Below, piece after piece: positions 16,360 through 26,373 of a stretch of 64,000 nt of DNA. Position numbers and translations under genes: made by a program. A model generated the notes under the pieces. It did not search any database. It saw only the letters and a program-made list of their open reading frames with translations, and was not told where the DNA came from. The stretch is from VAXT01 sp963774625 (lineage in GTDB: Bacteria; Actinomycetota; Thermoleophilia; Gaiellales; Gaiellaceae): positions 1,178,001 to 1,242,000 of the forward strand of contig CAVZFQ010000013.1 in the NCBI GenBank assembly GCA_963774625.1, read 5' to 3'. Position 1 is the first letter of the stretch. The number at the start of each line of letters is the position of its first letter.

Positions 16360-17010
16360 GTGGCAACTCGCATCCTGATCGTCGACGACCACCCGCTCAC
16401 GCGCGATGCGCTCGCTGCGCTTCTCACCCAGCACGGCTTCGACGTCTGCGGCCAGGCTGGGGACGGAGAAGAGGCCGTCGAGCTGGCCAGGAGGCTACAA
16501 CCCGAGCTCGTGCTCCTCGATCTCTCCATGCCGGGCCTGAACGGGCTCGATGCGCTCCCCAGGCTCCGCGAGGCCGCTCCCAGCGCCGAGGTCGTCGTCC
16601 TCACCGCTTCCGGCACGGAGGACAACCTGCTCGCCGCGATTCGCGGTGGCGCGGCCGGCTACCTCCTGAAGACCGAGCCTCCCGAGCGGCTCGTCGAGTT
16701 CCTCAGGGCCACCGTGAACGGCGAGGCCGCGCTCTCGGGCGCAGTCGCGCGCCGGTTGCTCGAGCGGGTCCGAGACGGATCAGGTCACGACTCCGGGGTT
16801 CCCGACGCGATCGCGGAAGCGGTCAGCGCTCGTGAGCTCGAAGTGCTCCTCCTGCTGGACGAGCATCTCGGCACCGATGAGATCGCCAAGCGCCTCTTCA
16901 TCTCCGAGCACACCGTCCGCTCCCACGTGAAGAGCCTGCTCCGCAAGCTGAACGTGAGCTCGCGCCGCGAGGCGCTCGAGTCGCTGTCCCGCGCGCGCGC
17001 GGCTGCCTGA
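16360..17010 (+). CDS. NarL/FixJ-family response regulator
   Basis: The GTG at 16360 with AAGGGA just upstream gives 216 residues: receiver domain (VDDHPLTRDA, phospho-Asp in VLLDLSMPG, VVVLTAS, GYLLKTE) and a C-terminal LuxR-type helix-turn-helix (SARELEVLLLLDEHLGTDEIAKRLFISEHTVRSHVKSLLRKL). A TTG at 16318 would add 14 residues with no conserved content. It is the likely partner of the divergent histidine kinase and may control the shared intergenic promoter region. Confidence 0.9.
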   Translation: MATRILIVDDHPLTRDALAALLTQHGFDVCGQAGDGEEAVELARRLQPELVLLDLSMPGLNGLDALPRLREAAPSAEVVVLTASGTEDNLLAAIRGGAAGYLLKTEPPERLVEFLRATVNGEAALSGAVARRLLERVRDGSGHDSGVPDAIAEAVSARELEVLLLLDEHLGTDEIAKRLFISEHTVRSHVKSLLRKLNVSSRREALESLSRARAAA

Positions 17011-17136
17011 TTCACCCAGTTTTGGGGGATATGGATTCACCGCCTGAGGCGATGAGTTTTCTCGGGTTCGGCGCAATACTGGGACTATCGAAGTTCCTCT
17101 AGGCGGACGAGGACTCGGTGGCTCACTTCTCTCTTC

Positions 17137-17168
17137 GACCGGCCCCCCACAGGGGGTCGGTCTCTTTT
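17137..17168 (+). terminator. Intrinsic terminator, possibly shared by convergent genes
   Basis: GACCGGCCCCC (17137-17147) and GGGGGTCGGTC (17152-17162) form a strong stem with a short loop, followed by TCTTTTT. It ends where the convergent deacetylase-like gene ends, so it may stop transcription from both sides. Confidence 0.85.
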
Positions 17169-18013
17169 TAGGCGAACCCTTCGAGAGCCGCTTTGACGCA
17201 GCCGGGCAGCGTCTCGAGGTTGTAGCCGCCCTCCAGGACAGCCGCGACGCGTGGCCCGAGCGCTGCGCTGCGGTTGGCGAGCCGGCGGAAACCGTCTTCG
17301 GTCAGCCGCATGCCGGCCAGGGGATCGTCCTCGTGCGCGTCGAAGCCCGCCGAGACGAGGACGAGGTCCGGCTGGAAGCGCTGCACCTCTGGCTCGACGA
17401 TCTCCTCGAAGGCACGCGCGTACTCGGCATCACCGCAGCCCTCCGGTAGAGGCACGTTCACGGTCGTCTCGGCCTGCTCGTCGGGGCCGCCCGAGCCCGG
17501 ATAGAGCGGCCACTGATGCAACGAGACGAAGAGAACGGAGTCGTCGCTCTGGAAGATCGCCTGCGTGCCGTTGCCGTGGTGGACATCCCAGTCGACGATC
17601 GCCACACGCTCGACCCCGAGCTCCGCCTGCGCCCAGCGCGCCGCGATCGCGACGTTGTCGAAGAGGCAGAAACCCATCGCGCGGTCGGGCAGGGCGTGGT
17701 GCCCCGGCGGGCGGACGAGCGCGAAACCGCCCCGTCGGGTCGCCTCGATCGCTCCACCGGCGGCCAGTAGAGCGGCTTCGTAGCTCGTCGGCGTGCAGAC
17801 GGTGTCCGCGTCCAACAGGGTCGTGGTCTCGACGGCGCGAACGCGCTCTATGTAGTCGCGCGCGTGACACCTATGGAGGTCAGCCTCCGAAGCAGGCTCC
17901 GGCTCGACCCATTCGCCGAAGGCTTCGAGCAACACGTCGAGGCGGCGAGGCGTTTCCGGATGCTCACCCGTCTCGTGTAGACGCGCCATGTCCGGGTGGC
18001 TGACGACGTCCAC
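17168..18013 (-). CDS. Histone deacetylase-family (AcuC/HDAC-like) hydrolase
   Basis: The 281-residue protein has the arginase-deacetylase fold signatures: VVSHPDMARLHETGEHPETP at the start, RPPGHHA, the zinc-binding DWDVHHGNGTQ, FVSLHQWPLYPGSGG, the second Asp ligand in SAGFDAHEDDPL, and EGGYNLE. Family members deacetylate proteins (AcuC acts on acetyl-CoA synthetase), acetylpolyamines or small amides. The GTG start shares its G with the stop codon of the upstream phosphatase gene, so translation is coupled. It is the last gene of a four-gene unit. Confidence 0.9.
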   Translation of the reverse strand: MDVVSHPDMARLHETGEHPETPRRLDVLLEAFGEWVEPEPASEADLHRCHARDYIERVRAVETTTLLDADTVCTPTSYEAALLAAGGAIEATRRGGFALVRPPGHHALPDRAMGFCLFDNVAIAARWAQAELGVERVAIVDWDVHHGNGTQAIFQSDDSVLFVSLHQWPLYPGSGGPDEQAETTVNVPLPEGCGDAEYARAFEEIVEPEVQRFQPDLVLVSAGFDAHEDDPLAGMRLTEDGFRRLANRSAALGPRVAAVLEGGYNLETLPGCVKAALEGFA

Positions 18014-18543
18014 TAGATCTCCTCGACGACCGCGACGAGATCGGATCCCTCGAGGACGACGAGCGACGGAAGCCCCAGGCGCCCCCAGAGCTCGAACGGG
18101 TCGGTCCCCGTCCGTGCGGCTGCGAATGCACTGATCACCGTCCCGTGCGAGACGATCGCCGTTCCCGGCCGCTCGGCGGCGGCGGCGAAGCGTTCGCGGG
18201 CGGCGTCGATGCTCTCGCCCCCGTAGACGACCTCGCTCGGGCGCGCGAACGCGGTCTTCACGGACTCTCCGAACCGCTCCGATCCCAACCAGCCGGTTCC
18301 GGTGCGGTCGTGCTCGCGCAGCCGCTCGTCGAGCTCGACGTCCAGCGACAGGACCTCGCCGACGATCCGTGCGGTCTCCTCGGCCTTCGGCTCGGTGCTC
18401 GACACGATCCCGTCGAGGTCGTAGGCCGAAAGCACCATGGCCAGTGCCAGGCACCGGACGCGTCCCTCTTCGCCAAGGCGCCACTCCGCCGCATCGATGG
18501 TCGGCTCGATCTCCGGAAGGCTGTGCTTGACGAGGACGTCCAC
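18013..18543 (-). CDS. Histidine phosphatase superfamily protein
   Basis: From GTG 18543 (one base after the stop of the exonuclease gene) the product has 176 residues and begins directly with the first strand MDVLVKHSLPEI, where the catalytic His is preceded by Lys instead of the usual Arg. Further motifs are SSTEPKAEETA and the second His in VSHGTVI. An ATG at 18582 would add 13 residues and overlap the upstream gene. This subgroup dephosphorylates small metabolites; the substrate is unknown. Confidence 0.8.
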   Translation of the reverse strand: MDVLVKHSLPEIEPTIDAAEWRLGEEGRVRCLALAMVLSAYDLDGIVSSTEPKAEETARIVGEVLSLDVELDERLREHDRTGTGWLGSERFGESVKTAFARPSEVVYGGESIDAARERFAAAAERPGTAIVSHGTVISAFAAARTGTDPFELWGRLGLPSLVVLEGSDLVAVVEEI

Positions 18544-18544
18544 G

Positions 18545-19360
18545 TCAGCCGGCGCGCGCTGCCAGGCGGTCGGCGGACGCATTCAAGCCCCAGCTACGAA
18601 GGAGATTCGACGCCTCCGCCCACGAGGGGGACTGATCTTCGAGGGGAGGGAGAGGGGCGGAGGCGTCGAGTGTCGCTATTCGCCGGTACAGGCGCAGTTC
18701 CTCCGCCAGCGTCGAGAAGCGGCCGGCCTTGAGCGCGCCCTCCAGCGAGCCGTACTGCTGCAGGATCTCGGCGGCCTTCTTCGGGCCGATCCCAGGAGCG
18801 CCGGGCAGCTTGTCGGACGGGTCGCCGCGGAGCGCGATGAAGTCCGGAACCTGCTTCGGCTCCACGCCGTATTTCTCGCGCACCTCTGCGGGGCCGATCC
18901 GCGCGAGCTCGCTTACACCACGAACCGGAGCGAGAATCGTGCTGCGATCGCTCGCCAGCTGGTAGGCGTCGCGGTCGGATGTGACGACGATCGCCGGCCT
19001 GCGCCGCTTGCGGGCTGCTGCGACCCCCGCAGCCAGGAAATCGTCCGCCTCGTAGCCGGGCGCCCTGGCGCTCGCGAACCCCAGGGCCACCACGAGCTGT
19101 GGAAGCATCGGCAGTTGCTCCAGCAGAGACGGCTCGAACACGCGCCCGCTCTGGTACGAGTCGAAGGCCTCATGGCGGTACGTCGGCACCTCGAGCGTGT
19201 CCCAGCCGACGAGAACGGCGCGTGGCTGCTCGCTCTCCCAGAGGCGGACGAGCATGTTCGTGAAGCCGACGACCGCGTTGTGCCTGATCGACTTGGGGAG
19301 GCCGTGGTACGCCCGATGCGTCAGCGAGTCGCCGTCGACGATCATCACCGGCGCGCTCAC
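18545..19360 (-). CDS. Stand-alone 5'-3' exonuclease / flap endonuclease (PolA N-domain-like)
   Basis: The 271-residue protein corresponds to the nuclease domain of DNA polymerase I: start MIVDGDSLTHRAYHGLP, metal-binding segments GYEADDFLAAG and VTSDRDAYQL, and the helix-hairpin-helix LRGDPSDKLPGAPGIGPKKAAEIL. No polymerase domain follows. It probably removes RNA primers or flaps. The GTG start overlaps the plsC stop (GTGA). Confidence 0.9.
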   Translation of the reverse strand: MSAPVMIVDGDSLTHRAYHGLPKSIRHNAVVGFTNMLVRLWESEQPRAVLVGWDTLEVPTYRHEAFDSYQSGRVFEPSLLEQLPMLPQLVVALGFASARAPGYEADDFLAAGVAAARKRRRPAIVVTSDRDAYQLASDRSTILAPVRGVSELARIGPAEVREKYGVEPKQVPDFIALRGDPSDKLPGAPGIGPKKAAEILQQYGSLEGALKAGRFSTLAEELRLYRRIATLDASAPLPPLEDQSPSWAEASNLLRSWGLNASADRLAARAG

Positions 19361-19971
19361 AGCTTCGCCTTGAGGTCGTGAATCGCGGACATCAGGCGTT
19401 CCGTCCCGATTTTCGCGCCCTCGCGAAGCTCCAGCTTCCGGAGGTCGTCGAGCTCGACAGGGGCTCCGTACGCGACGCGCAGCGGCCCGAGCCGGCGGAT
19501 ACGGTCGGTCCCGGAGATCGCCGCAGGAACCAGCGGCACCCCGGCCGTCAGAGCGACGCGCGCCGCTCCCGTGTGCGGGCGCGCCTCGAACTTCTTGACC
19601 AGCCCCTTCTCCCTCCGAGTCCCCTCCGGGAAGATGGCCACGACCTCACCGTCCCGGGCCAGCCGCACGGCGGTGTCGATTGCCTTCTCGTCACCTTCGC
19701 CGCGGTTGACCTTGAACGCACCGCCGAACCTGAGAATCGGCCAGAGCGGCGAGCGGAAGAGCTCGGCCTTCGCCATGAACCGCAGCTCCCGGTGCGGGAA
19801 GAGGGGCCAGCCGAGCGGCCACGGGTCGAGATTGGACACATGGTTGGCAGAAAGGACATAGCCGCCCTCGCGCGGAAGATGCTCCTTCCCCTTGACTCGC
19901 AACCGAAATAGAAACCGCATGGGCAGCCCGGTAAGGATCCCAGCCAGGACGTATGCAGGCGATTTGGTCAC
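19357..19971 (-). CDS. 1-acylglycerol-3-phosphate acyltransferase-like protein (PlsC)
   Basis: The 204-residue protein (GTG 19971) has the acyltransferase motifs in order: NHVSNLDPWPL (an NHxxxxD motif, with N before the catalytic His), the FKVNRGEGDEKA block, FPEGTRREKG and VPAAISGTDRI. It makes phosphatidic acid or transfers an acyl chain to a related acceptor at the inner membrane face. It opens the four-gene minus-strand unit and is divergent from the topoisomerase gene, with 60 bases between starts. Confidence 0.88.
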   Translation of the reverse strand: MTKSPAYVLAGILTGLPMRFLFRLRVKGKEHLPREGGYVLSANHVSNLDPWPLGWPLFPHRELRFMAKAELFRSPLWPILRFGGAFKVNRGEGDEKAIDTAVRLARDGEVVAIFPEGTRREKGLVKKFEARPHTGAARVALTAGVPLVPAAISGTDRIRRLGPLRVAYGAPVELDDLRKLELREGAKIGTERLMSAIHDLKAKL

Positions 19972-20031
19972 GGGCGGTGGAGTATCGCGCTCGCGGCAGC
20001 CCTTGCAACCCGCGCTATGGTGCCTCCCGGC

Positions 20032-22302
20032 ATGAAGACACTCATCGTTGCTGAGAAGCCGTCGGTCGGCCGCGACATCGCGGGCGCACTCGACGGCCCC
20101 TTCCAGAACCGCTCGCTCGCGGACCTGAACCCGCGCGCGAAGAAGGGCGGCAAGGACGACCCGACCTTCCTGGAATCCGACGACTACGTGATCACGTGGG
20201 CCGTTGGCCACCTCGTGCAGCTCGCCGAGCCCGACGAGTACGACGAGAAGTGGAAGAAGTGGCGCATGGCCGACCTGCCGATCTTCCCGCCCGACGGGTT
20301 CAAGCTCGTCCCGCGCGACGCCAAGTCGAAGAAGCAGCTGAAGCTGATCGAGAAGCTCCTGCAGCGCGAGGACGTCGACCACGTCATCAACGCGTGCGAC
20401 GCCGGCCGCGAGGGCGAGCTGATCTTCGCCTACCTCTACGAGGCCGTCCTCGGCGTGTCGCCCACCGACCCGAGCGCACCGAAGCCGGTCGAGCGCCTCT
20501 GGATCAGCTCGATGACAAAGACCGCCATTCGCGAAGGCTTCACGGTCCTGCGCCCCGGCGACCAGCTCGAGCCGCTCGAGCTCGCCGCGCGCGCCCGCTC
20601 CGAAGCCGACTGGCTCGTGGGCATGAACGCCACGCGCGCCGCGACGATCCGCGGCCGTGCGTGGGTCGGCGGCGTCGTCTCGCTCGGACGGGTGCAGACG
20701 CCGACGCTCGCGATCATCGTCCGCCGCGAGCGCGAGATCCAGGCCTTCGTGCCCGAGCCGTACTGGCTCGTCCATGCCACCTTTGACCCGCGCTACGAGG
20801 GTCTCTGGTTCGATCCGATTCTCGCGGCCGACAAGGAAATCGCCACCGGCGACGAGACGCGCATCAAGGAGGAGGCCCGCGCGAACGAGATCGTCTCCAA
20901 GGTCGACGGCAAGACGGGCACCGTCGAGACGGTCGAGCGCAAGGAGGCCTCCGAGCGCGCGCCGCTGCTCTACGACCTCACCTCCCTCCAGCGCGATGCG
21001 AACAGCCGCTTCGGGTTCTCTGCCCGCCGCACGTTGCAGGCCGCGCAGTCGCTGTACGAGGGCAAGAAGGCGATCACGTATCCGCGTACGAACGCGCGCT
21101 TCCTCTCCGGCGACCTCGTCCCGGCGTTGAAGCCGACGGCCGAGACGCTGCTGCCCATCCCCGAATACGCCGACGGCGCACGCTTCGTCATGAACCTCGA
21201 ACAGCTGCCGCTCGGCCGCGTCGTCAACGACGCCAAGGTCGACGACCACCACGCGATCATCCCCACCGACGTCGACCACGACATCGAGACGTTCTCGCCC
21301 GACGAGCGGCGGATCTTCGACCTCGTCGCCAAGCGCTTCCTGGCGGTCTTCCATCCGCCGGCCCGTTATGCGCGGACGACGATCATCACCCTCGTCGAGG
21401 AGGAGCGCTTCCGGACTCGCGGCAAGGTCACGCTCGAGGCCGGCTGGCGCGCCGTGTACGGCCTCCAGGCCGACGCCAAGGCGAACGAGGAGGATCCGGA
21501 GAGCGCCGAGCTGCCGCAGCTCGAGGAGGGCCAGGCCGTGAAGGTCGCCGTCGTCGAGAGCGAGGCCAAGGAGACGAGGCCGCCCGCGCGCTACACGGAG
21601 GCCACGCTGCTCTCCGCCATGGAGACCGCCGGCAAGCTGATCGACGACGAGGAGCTGCGCGAGGCGATGAAGGAGCGCGGCCTCGGCACCCCCGCCACGC
21701 GCGCCGAGACGATCGAGACGCTGATCCGTCGCGAGTACATCGAGCGCGCAGGCAAGGACCTGCAGCCGACCCCGAAGGGCCTCCAGGTGATCACGATGCT
21801 CGAGGAGCACCAGCTCACCTCGCCTGAGCTCACGGGCGACTGGGAGAAGCAGCTCACCGACATCGAGCACGGCAATGGGGACAAGGACAAGTTCATCAAG
21901 GGCATCGCCGACTTCACGGAATCGACCGTGCGCGCGATCGAGGCGCTCGACAAGGAGAAGCTGCGCCCCGAGCGCGTCGAGCTGGGCCCGTGCCCGCGCT
22001 GCGGCGCCGAGACGGGCGAGATCATCCGCGAGAACTCGAAGGCGTACGGCTGCACGAGCTGGAAGTCGCGCGAGGAGACCGGGTGCGGTTTCGTCGTCTG
22101 GAAGCGCGTCGCGGGACGCACGCTGACCCCCGAAGTCGCCCGTCAGTTGATTGAAGAAGGCAAAACCCGGGAAGTGTTGTCCGGATTCCGTTCCAAAGCC
22201 GGCAAACCTTTTCGCGCGCGTCTCGTCTTGAATAGTGAGGGCAAGATCGAGTTCGACTTCCCAGCTCGCGCTCGATCCAAAGAGCCCGCCGCAGCGGAAT
22301 AA
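20032..22302 (+). CDS. topB: DNA topoisomerase III (type IA)
   Basis: From ATG 20032 the protein has 756 residues. It starts with a Toprim domain (KTLIVAEKPSVGRDIAGAL ... NACDAGREGELIF), then the type IA core with SLGRVQTPTLAI and the active-site Tyr in AITYPRTNARFLS. LGTPATRAETIETLI lies in domain IV, and the C-terminal region holds a zinc ribbon (CPRCGAE...YGCTSWKSREETGCGF) and a repeat-like SGFRSKAGKPFRARLVLN domain. It relaxes or decatenates single-stranded regions. Two Pro codons after an upstream GTG at 20020 make ATG 20032 the better start. Its chromosomal setting next to rpoD argues against a plasmid origin. Confidence 0.93.
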   Translation: MKTLIVAEKPSVGRDIAGALDGPFQNRSLADLNPRAKKGGKDDPTFLESDDYVITWAVGHLVQLAEPDEYDEKWKKWRMADLPIFPPDGFKLVPRDAKSKKQLKLIEKLLQREDVDHVINACDAGREGELIFAYLYEAVLGVSPTDPSAPKPVERLWISSMTKTAIREGFTVLRPGDQLEPLELAARARSEADWLVGMNATRAATIRGRAWVGGVVSLGRVQTPTLAIIVRREREIQAFVPEPYWLVHATFDPRYEGLWFDPILAADKEIATGDETRIKEEARANEIVSKVDGKTGTVETVERKEASERAPLLYDLTSLQRDANSRFGFSARRTLQAAQSLYEGKKAITYPRTNARFLSGDLVPALKPTAETLLPIPEYADGARFVMNLEQLPLGRVVNDAKVDDHHAIIPTDVDHDIETFSPDERRIFDLVAKRFLAVFHPPARYARTTIITLVEEERFRTRGKVTLEAGWRAVYGLQADAKANEEDPESAELPQLEEGQAVKVAVVESEAKETRPPARYTEATLLSAMETAGKLIDDEELREAMKERGLGTPATRAETIETLIRREYIERAGKDLQPTPKGLQVITMLEEHQLTSPELTGDWEKQLTDIEHGNGDKDKFIKGIADFTESTVRAIEALDKEKLRPERVELGPCPRCGAETGEIIRENSKAYGCTSWKSREETGCGFVVWKRVAGRTLTPEVARQLIEEGKTREVLSGFRSKAGKPFRARLVLNSEGKIEFDFPARARSKEPAAAE

Positions 22303-22398
22303 CACAGGAAGAGCAGTCGTTCTAAGAATTGAAGCCGTACCAGGGGTGCCGGTACCCCTAGAAACGCCAGGAAATACGGCCTACAGTGCGAAAGCTTG

Positions 22399-23538
<1,140 letters not shown>

Positions 23539-23685
23539 AGCCGTATTGAGACCCCTTGCGCCGCGCTAAAGGCCGACTGGCCTAGCCACGCCGTTCACCA
23601 CCCTCTAACCTTCCGCCTCGTAACCGGTCCTAGGTAATACTGCAGCGCCGTCCGCAGTGGTCGGCGCATGGAAAAAGGAGCAGAG

Positions 23686-25332
23686 GTGAGGGGAACCCTA
23701 GTAAGCATTGCCCTCCTCCTCGCCACTTGCCTCGTCACGCTTGGTGTCGCGGGAGCAGGTAGCGGAAGAGGGACGCTGGTCTTTGCGGGGGCGTCGGATC
23801 CGACCTATCTGGATCCCGCACTCGTCTCGGACGGCGAATCGTTCCGAATCACGGAACAGATCTACGAAGGTCTGACCCAGCTCGTACCGGGCAAGGCGTC
23901 AACAAAGCCCGAGCTTGCGACGCGCTGGAACATCTCGCGTGACGGGAAGACGTACACGTTCTTCCTGAAGCGGAACATCAAGTTCCACGACGGGACGCGC
24001 TTCAACGCCGCCGCCGTCTGCGCGAACTTCAACCGCTGGTACAACTTCCGCGGCCCGTTCCAGGACGCTTCGGCGACCTACTACTACCAGGCGATCTTCA
24101 GCGGGTTCAAGCGCAACGAGAGCTCCAGCCTGGGCACGCCGCTCTTCTCGAGCTGCCGGGCGAAGGGCCAGTACACGGCCATCGTCAAACTGCGAAGGAA
24201 GAACGGCCCGTTCCTGCCCTCGCTGTCTCTGTCGGCGTTCGCAATGCAGAGCCCGACCGCGATGAAGAAGTACGGCGCGAATCAGGGCGAGCTCCGGAAC
24301 GGCGTCTTTCGCCCGACCGGCTCGTATGCGTTCGAGCACCCGACTGGCACCGGCCCCTTCCGGTTCGTCTCGTGGAAGGTCGGAGAGAAGGTCGAGCTCG
24401 CCGAGAACAAGTCGTATACGGGCGACAACAAGCCCAAGCTGGCCAGGATCATCGTCCGTCCGATCTCGACCGCTACTGGTCGCCTCCAGGCGCTCCAGTC
24501 CGGTGAGGTCAATGCGTACGACCTGGCGGATCCGGCCCATCTCGGGACGATCGCTTCGAACTCGAGCCTCAAGGTCGTGAACCGTCCGTCGTTCAACGTC
24601 GGCTACGTCACGATCAACTCGAAGATCCCGCCGATGGACAAGCTCAACGTCCGCAAGGCGGTCGCGCACGGGCTCGATCGCTCGGGCGTCGTCCGCTCGT
24701 TCTACTCGGGCCGCGGCGTCGTGGCGCATGAGTTCATGCCACCGGGCCTGCTCGGGTACGAGCCGAACGTCGTGAAGTACCCATTCAACCCGGAGCGCTC
24801 GAAGACGCTTCTCCGCGCGGCAGGTCTGAGCCTGCCCGTCGAGATCGACTTCTGGTATCCGACCGGCGTTTCACGCCCGTACATGCCGAATCCGAAGTTG
24901 AACTTCGAGGCGTTCGCAGCCAGCCTCGAGCGCTCGGGCTTCAAGGTGAACGCCCGCAGTGCTCCATGGCGGCCCGACTACGTCGCCAAGGTCAACGAGG
25001 GCACGGCCGGCCACCTGAATCTGATCGGCTGGTCAGGTGACTACGGCGATCCGGACAACTTCGTGGGCACGTTCTTCCAGGACTACAGCCCGCAGTTCGG
25101 TTTCCGGAACGGCACGATCAACAAGCTGCTGGACGCCGGCGAACAGACGATCAACGCGAAGAAGCGTGCCGAGATCTACAAGCGCGCCAATCGCGAGCTC
25201 ATGAAGCTCGTGCCGGGCGTTCCGTACGTCCACACGAGGCCCGCGCTCGGAATGCAGAAGCGGGTGCAGAACTACATCGCGAGCCCGACAGGAAGCGACA
25301 GGTTCTTCCCGGTCTCGCTCGGAGGTCAGTAG
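23686..25332 (+). CDS. Peptide ABC transporter, substrate-binding protein (SBP_bac_5)
   Basis: GTG 23686 has AAGGAG five bases upstream, which decides this start over ATG 23668. The 548-residue product has a signal peptide (about 28 residues, no lipobox Cys), then the family-5 pattern DPTYLDPALVSDGESFRITEQIYEGL, LATRWNISRDGKTYTFFLKRNIKFHDGTRFNAAAV cut here into its usual two motifs, and the C-terminal LIGWSGDYGDPDNFVGTFF. It captures oligopeptides or similar ligands. It opens a five-gene importer unit with 36 bases before the first permease. Confidence 0.93.
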   Translation: MRGTLVSIALLLATCLVTLGVAGAGSGRGTLVFAGASDPTYLDPALVSDGESFRITEQIYEGLTQLVPGKASTKPELATRWNISRDGKTYTFFLKRNIKFHDGTRFNAAAVCANFNRWYNFRGPFQDASATYYYQAIFSGFKRNESSSLGTPLFSSCRAKGQYTAIVKLRRKNGPFLPSLSLSAFAMQSPTAMKKYGANQGELRNGVFRPTGSYAFEHPTGTGPFRFVSWKVGEKVELAENKSYTGDNKPKLARIIVRPISTATGRLQALQSGEVNAYDLADPAHLGTIASNSSLKVVNRPSFNVGYVTINSKIPPMDKLNVRKAVAHGLDRSGVVRSFYSGRGVVAHEFMPPGLLGYEPNVVKYPFNPERSKTLLRAAGLSLPVEIDFWYPTGVSRPYMPNPKLNFEAFAASLERSGFKVNARSAPWRPDYVAKVNEGTAGHLNLIGWSGDYGDPDNFVGTFFQDYSPQFGFRNGTINKLLDAGEQTINAKKRAEIYKRANRELMKLVPGVPYVHTRPALGMQKRVQNYIASPTGSDRFFPVSLGGQ

Positions 25333-25368
25333 AGGCCTAACGGAGTCTGCCGGCGGACGACGAGATAG

Positions 25369-26373
25369 ATGCTTCGTTTCGTCGTTCGCCGGCTGCTCCT
25401 TCTGATCCCAATTCTCTTCGGGCTCTCGATCCTCGTCTTCTTCTGGGTCAGGGCCTTGCCGGGGAGCCCCGCTGAGGGCCTGCTCGGTGAGCGCGCCACT
25501 CCGGAGCTGATCGCCGCCTACAGGGAGCGCTACGGGCTCGACGAGCCCGTTTACAAGCAGTACTGGTCGCAGCTCCAGTCCTGGGCGCACGCCGACTTCG
25601 GGACAAGCGCGGCGTCGCACCGCGAGGTCACCGACGAGATCAAGGAGCGCTTCCCGGCGACCGCCGAGCTCGCCATCGCGGCGCTCCTCTTTGCGGTCAC
25701 GCTCGGGATCCCACTCGGCTTCTTCGCGGCCAAGAACTACGGTGGCCCCTTAGACCACGCGAGCCTGTTCATCTCCCTGATCGGGATCTCGATCCCTGTC
25801 TTCGTGCTGGGGATCCTCCTCAAGTACGTCTTCTCGGTGCGCCTTGGCTGGTTACCGGGGGCGGGTCGCATCGACGTCACCCTGATCACGGAGCAACCGA
25901 CGAACTTCTACGTCCTGGACGCGATCATCACCCGCGACTGGGTGGCGTTGAAGAGCTGCATAGAACACCTGATCCTGCCGGCGATCGCGCTCGGCTCGAT
26001 CCCGCTCGCGATCATCGCTCGCATCACGCGTGCTGCCGTGCTCGACGTCCAGAACGAGGACTACGTGCGGACTGCGCGCGCAAAGGGCCTCTCATCGCTG
26101 ATCGTCGACCGCAGGCACGTGCTGCGTAACGCCGCGCTGCCCGTCACGACGATCATCGGGCTCCAGGTCGGCCTATTGCTGTCGGGCGCCGTGCTCACCG
26201 AGACGATCTTTGCTTGGCCCGGGATCGGTCGGTGGCTGGCAGAAGCGATCTTCAACCGCGACTACTCCGTGCTCCAGGGCGGGATTCTGTTCGTCGCGTT
26301 CGTCTTCGTGTTCGTCAACCTGATCGTCGACGTCATCTATGCCCTCATCAACCCCAGGATTCGCGTCTCATGA
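25369..26373 (+). CDS. Peptide ABC transporter permease (DppB/OppB-like)
   Basis: The 334-residue protein has six membrane segments. It starts with the DppB pattern LRFVVRRLLLLIPILFGLSILVFF split over residues 2-25, followed by a periplasmic loop. The cytoplasmic EAA loop appears as DYVRTARAKGLSSLIVDRRHVLRNAALP, and GRWLAEAIFNRDYSVLQGGIL lies near the end. Its stop overlaps the start of the second permease gene (ATGA). Confidence 0.93.
   Translation: MLRFVVRRLLLLIPILFGLSILVFFWVRALPGSPAEGLLGERATPELIAAYRERYGLDEPVYKQYWSQLQSWAHADFGTSAASHREVTDEIKERFPATAELAIAALLFAVTLGIPLGFFAAKNYGGPLDHASLFISLIGISIPVFVLGILLKYVFSVRLGWLPGAGRIDVTLITEQPTNFYVLDAIITRDWVALKSCIEHLILPAIALGSIPLAIIARITRAAVLDVQNEDYVRTARAKGLSSLIVDRRHVLRNAALPVTTIIGLQVGLLLSGAVLTETIFAWPGIGRWLAEAIFNRDYSVLQGGILFVAFVFVFVNLIVDVIYALINPRIRVS

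Noticed and set aside
18442..18460. Third copy of the TGTCCGGTGCC palindrome
   Set aside because: Only a 12 of 13 base match to one arm and it is inside the conserved phosphatase coding region, so chance is the simplest explanation.
19357..22305. A 982-residue minus-strand frame across the topoisomerase gene
   Set aside because: Most of it is the complement of the topB coding region. Only the last 204 residues (PlsC) carry conserved motifs, so the gene starts at GTG 19971.
22340..22360. Hairpin before rpoD (AGGGGT...ACCCCT) as a terminator of topB
   Set aside because: Six-base arms, a mismatch in the loop region and no T run. Too weak to call.
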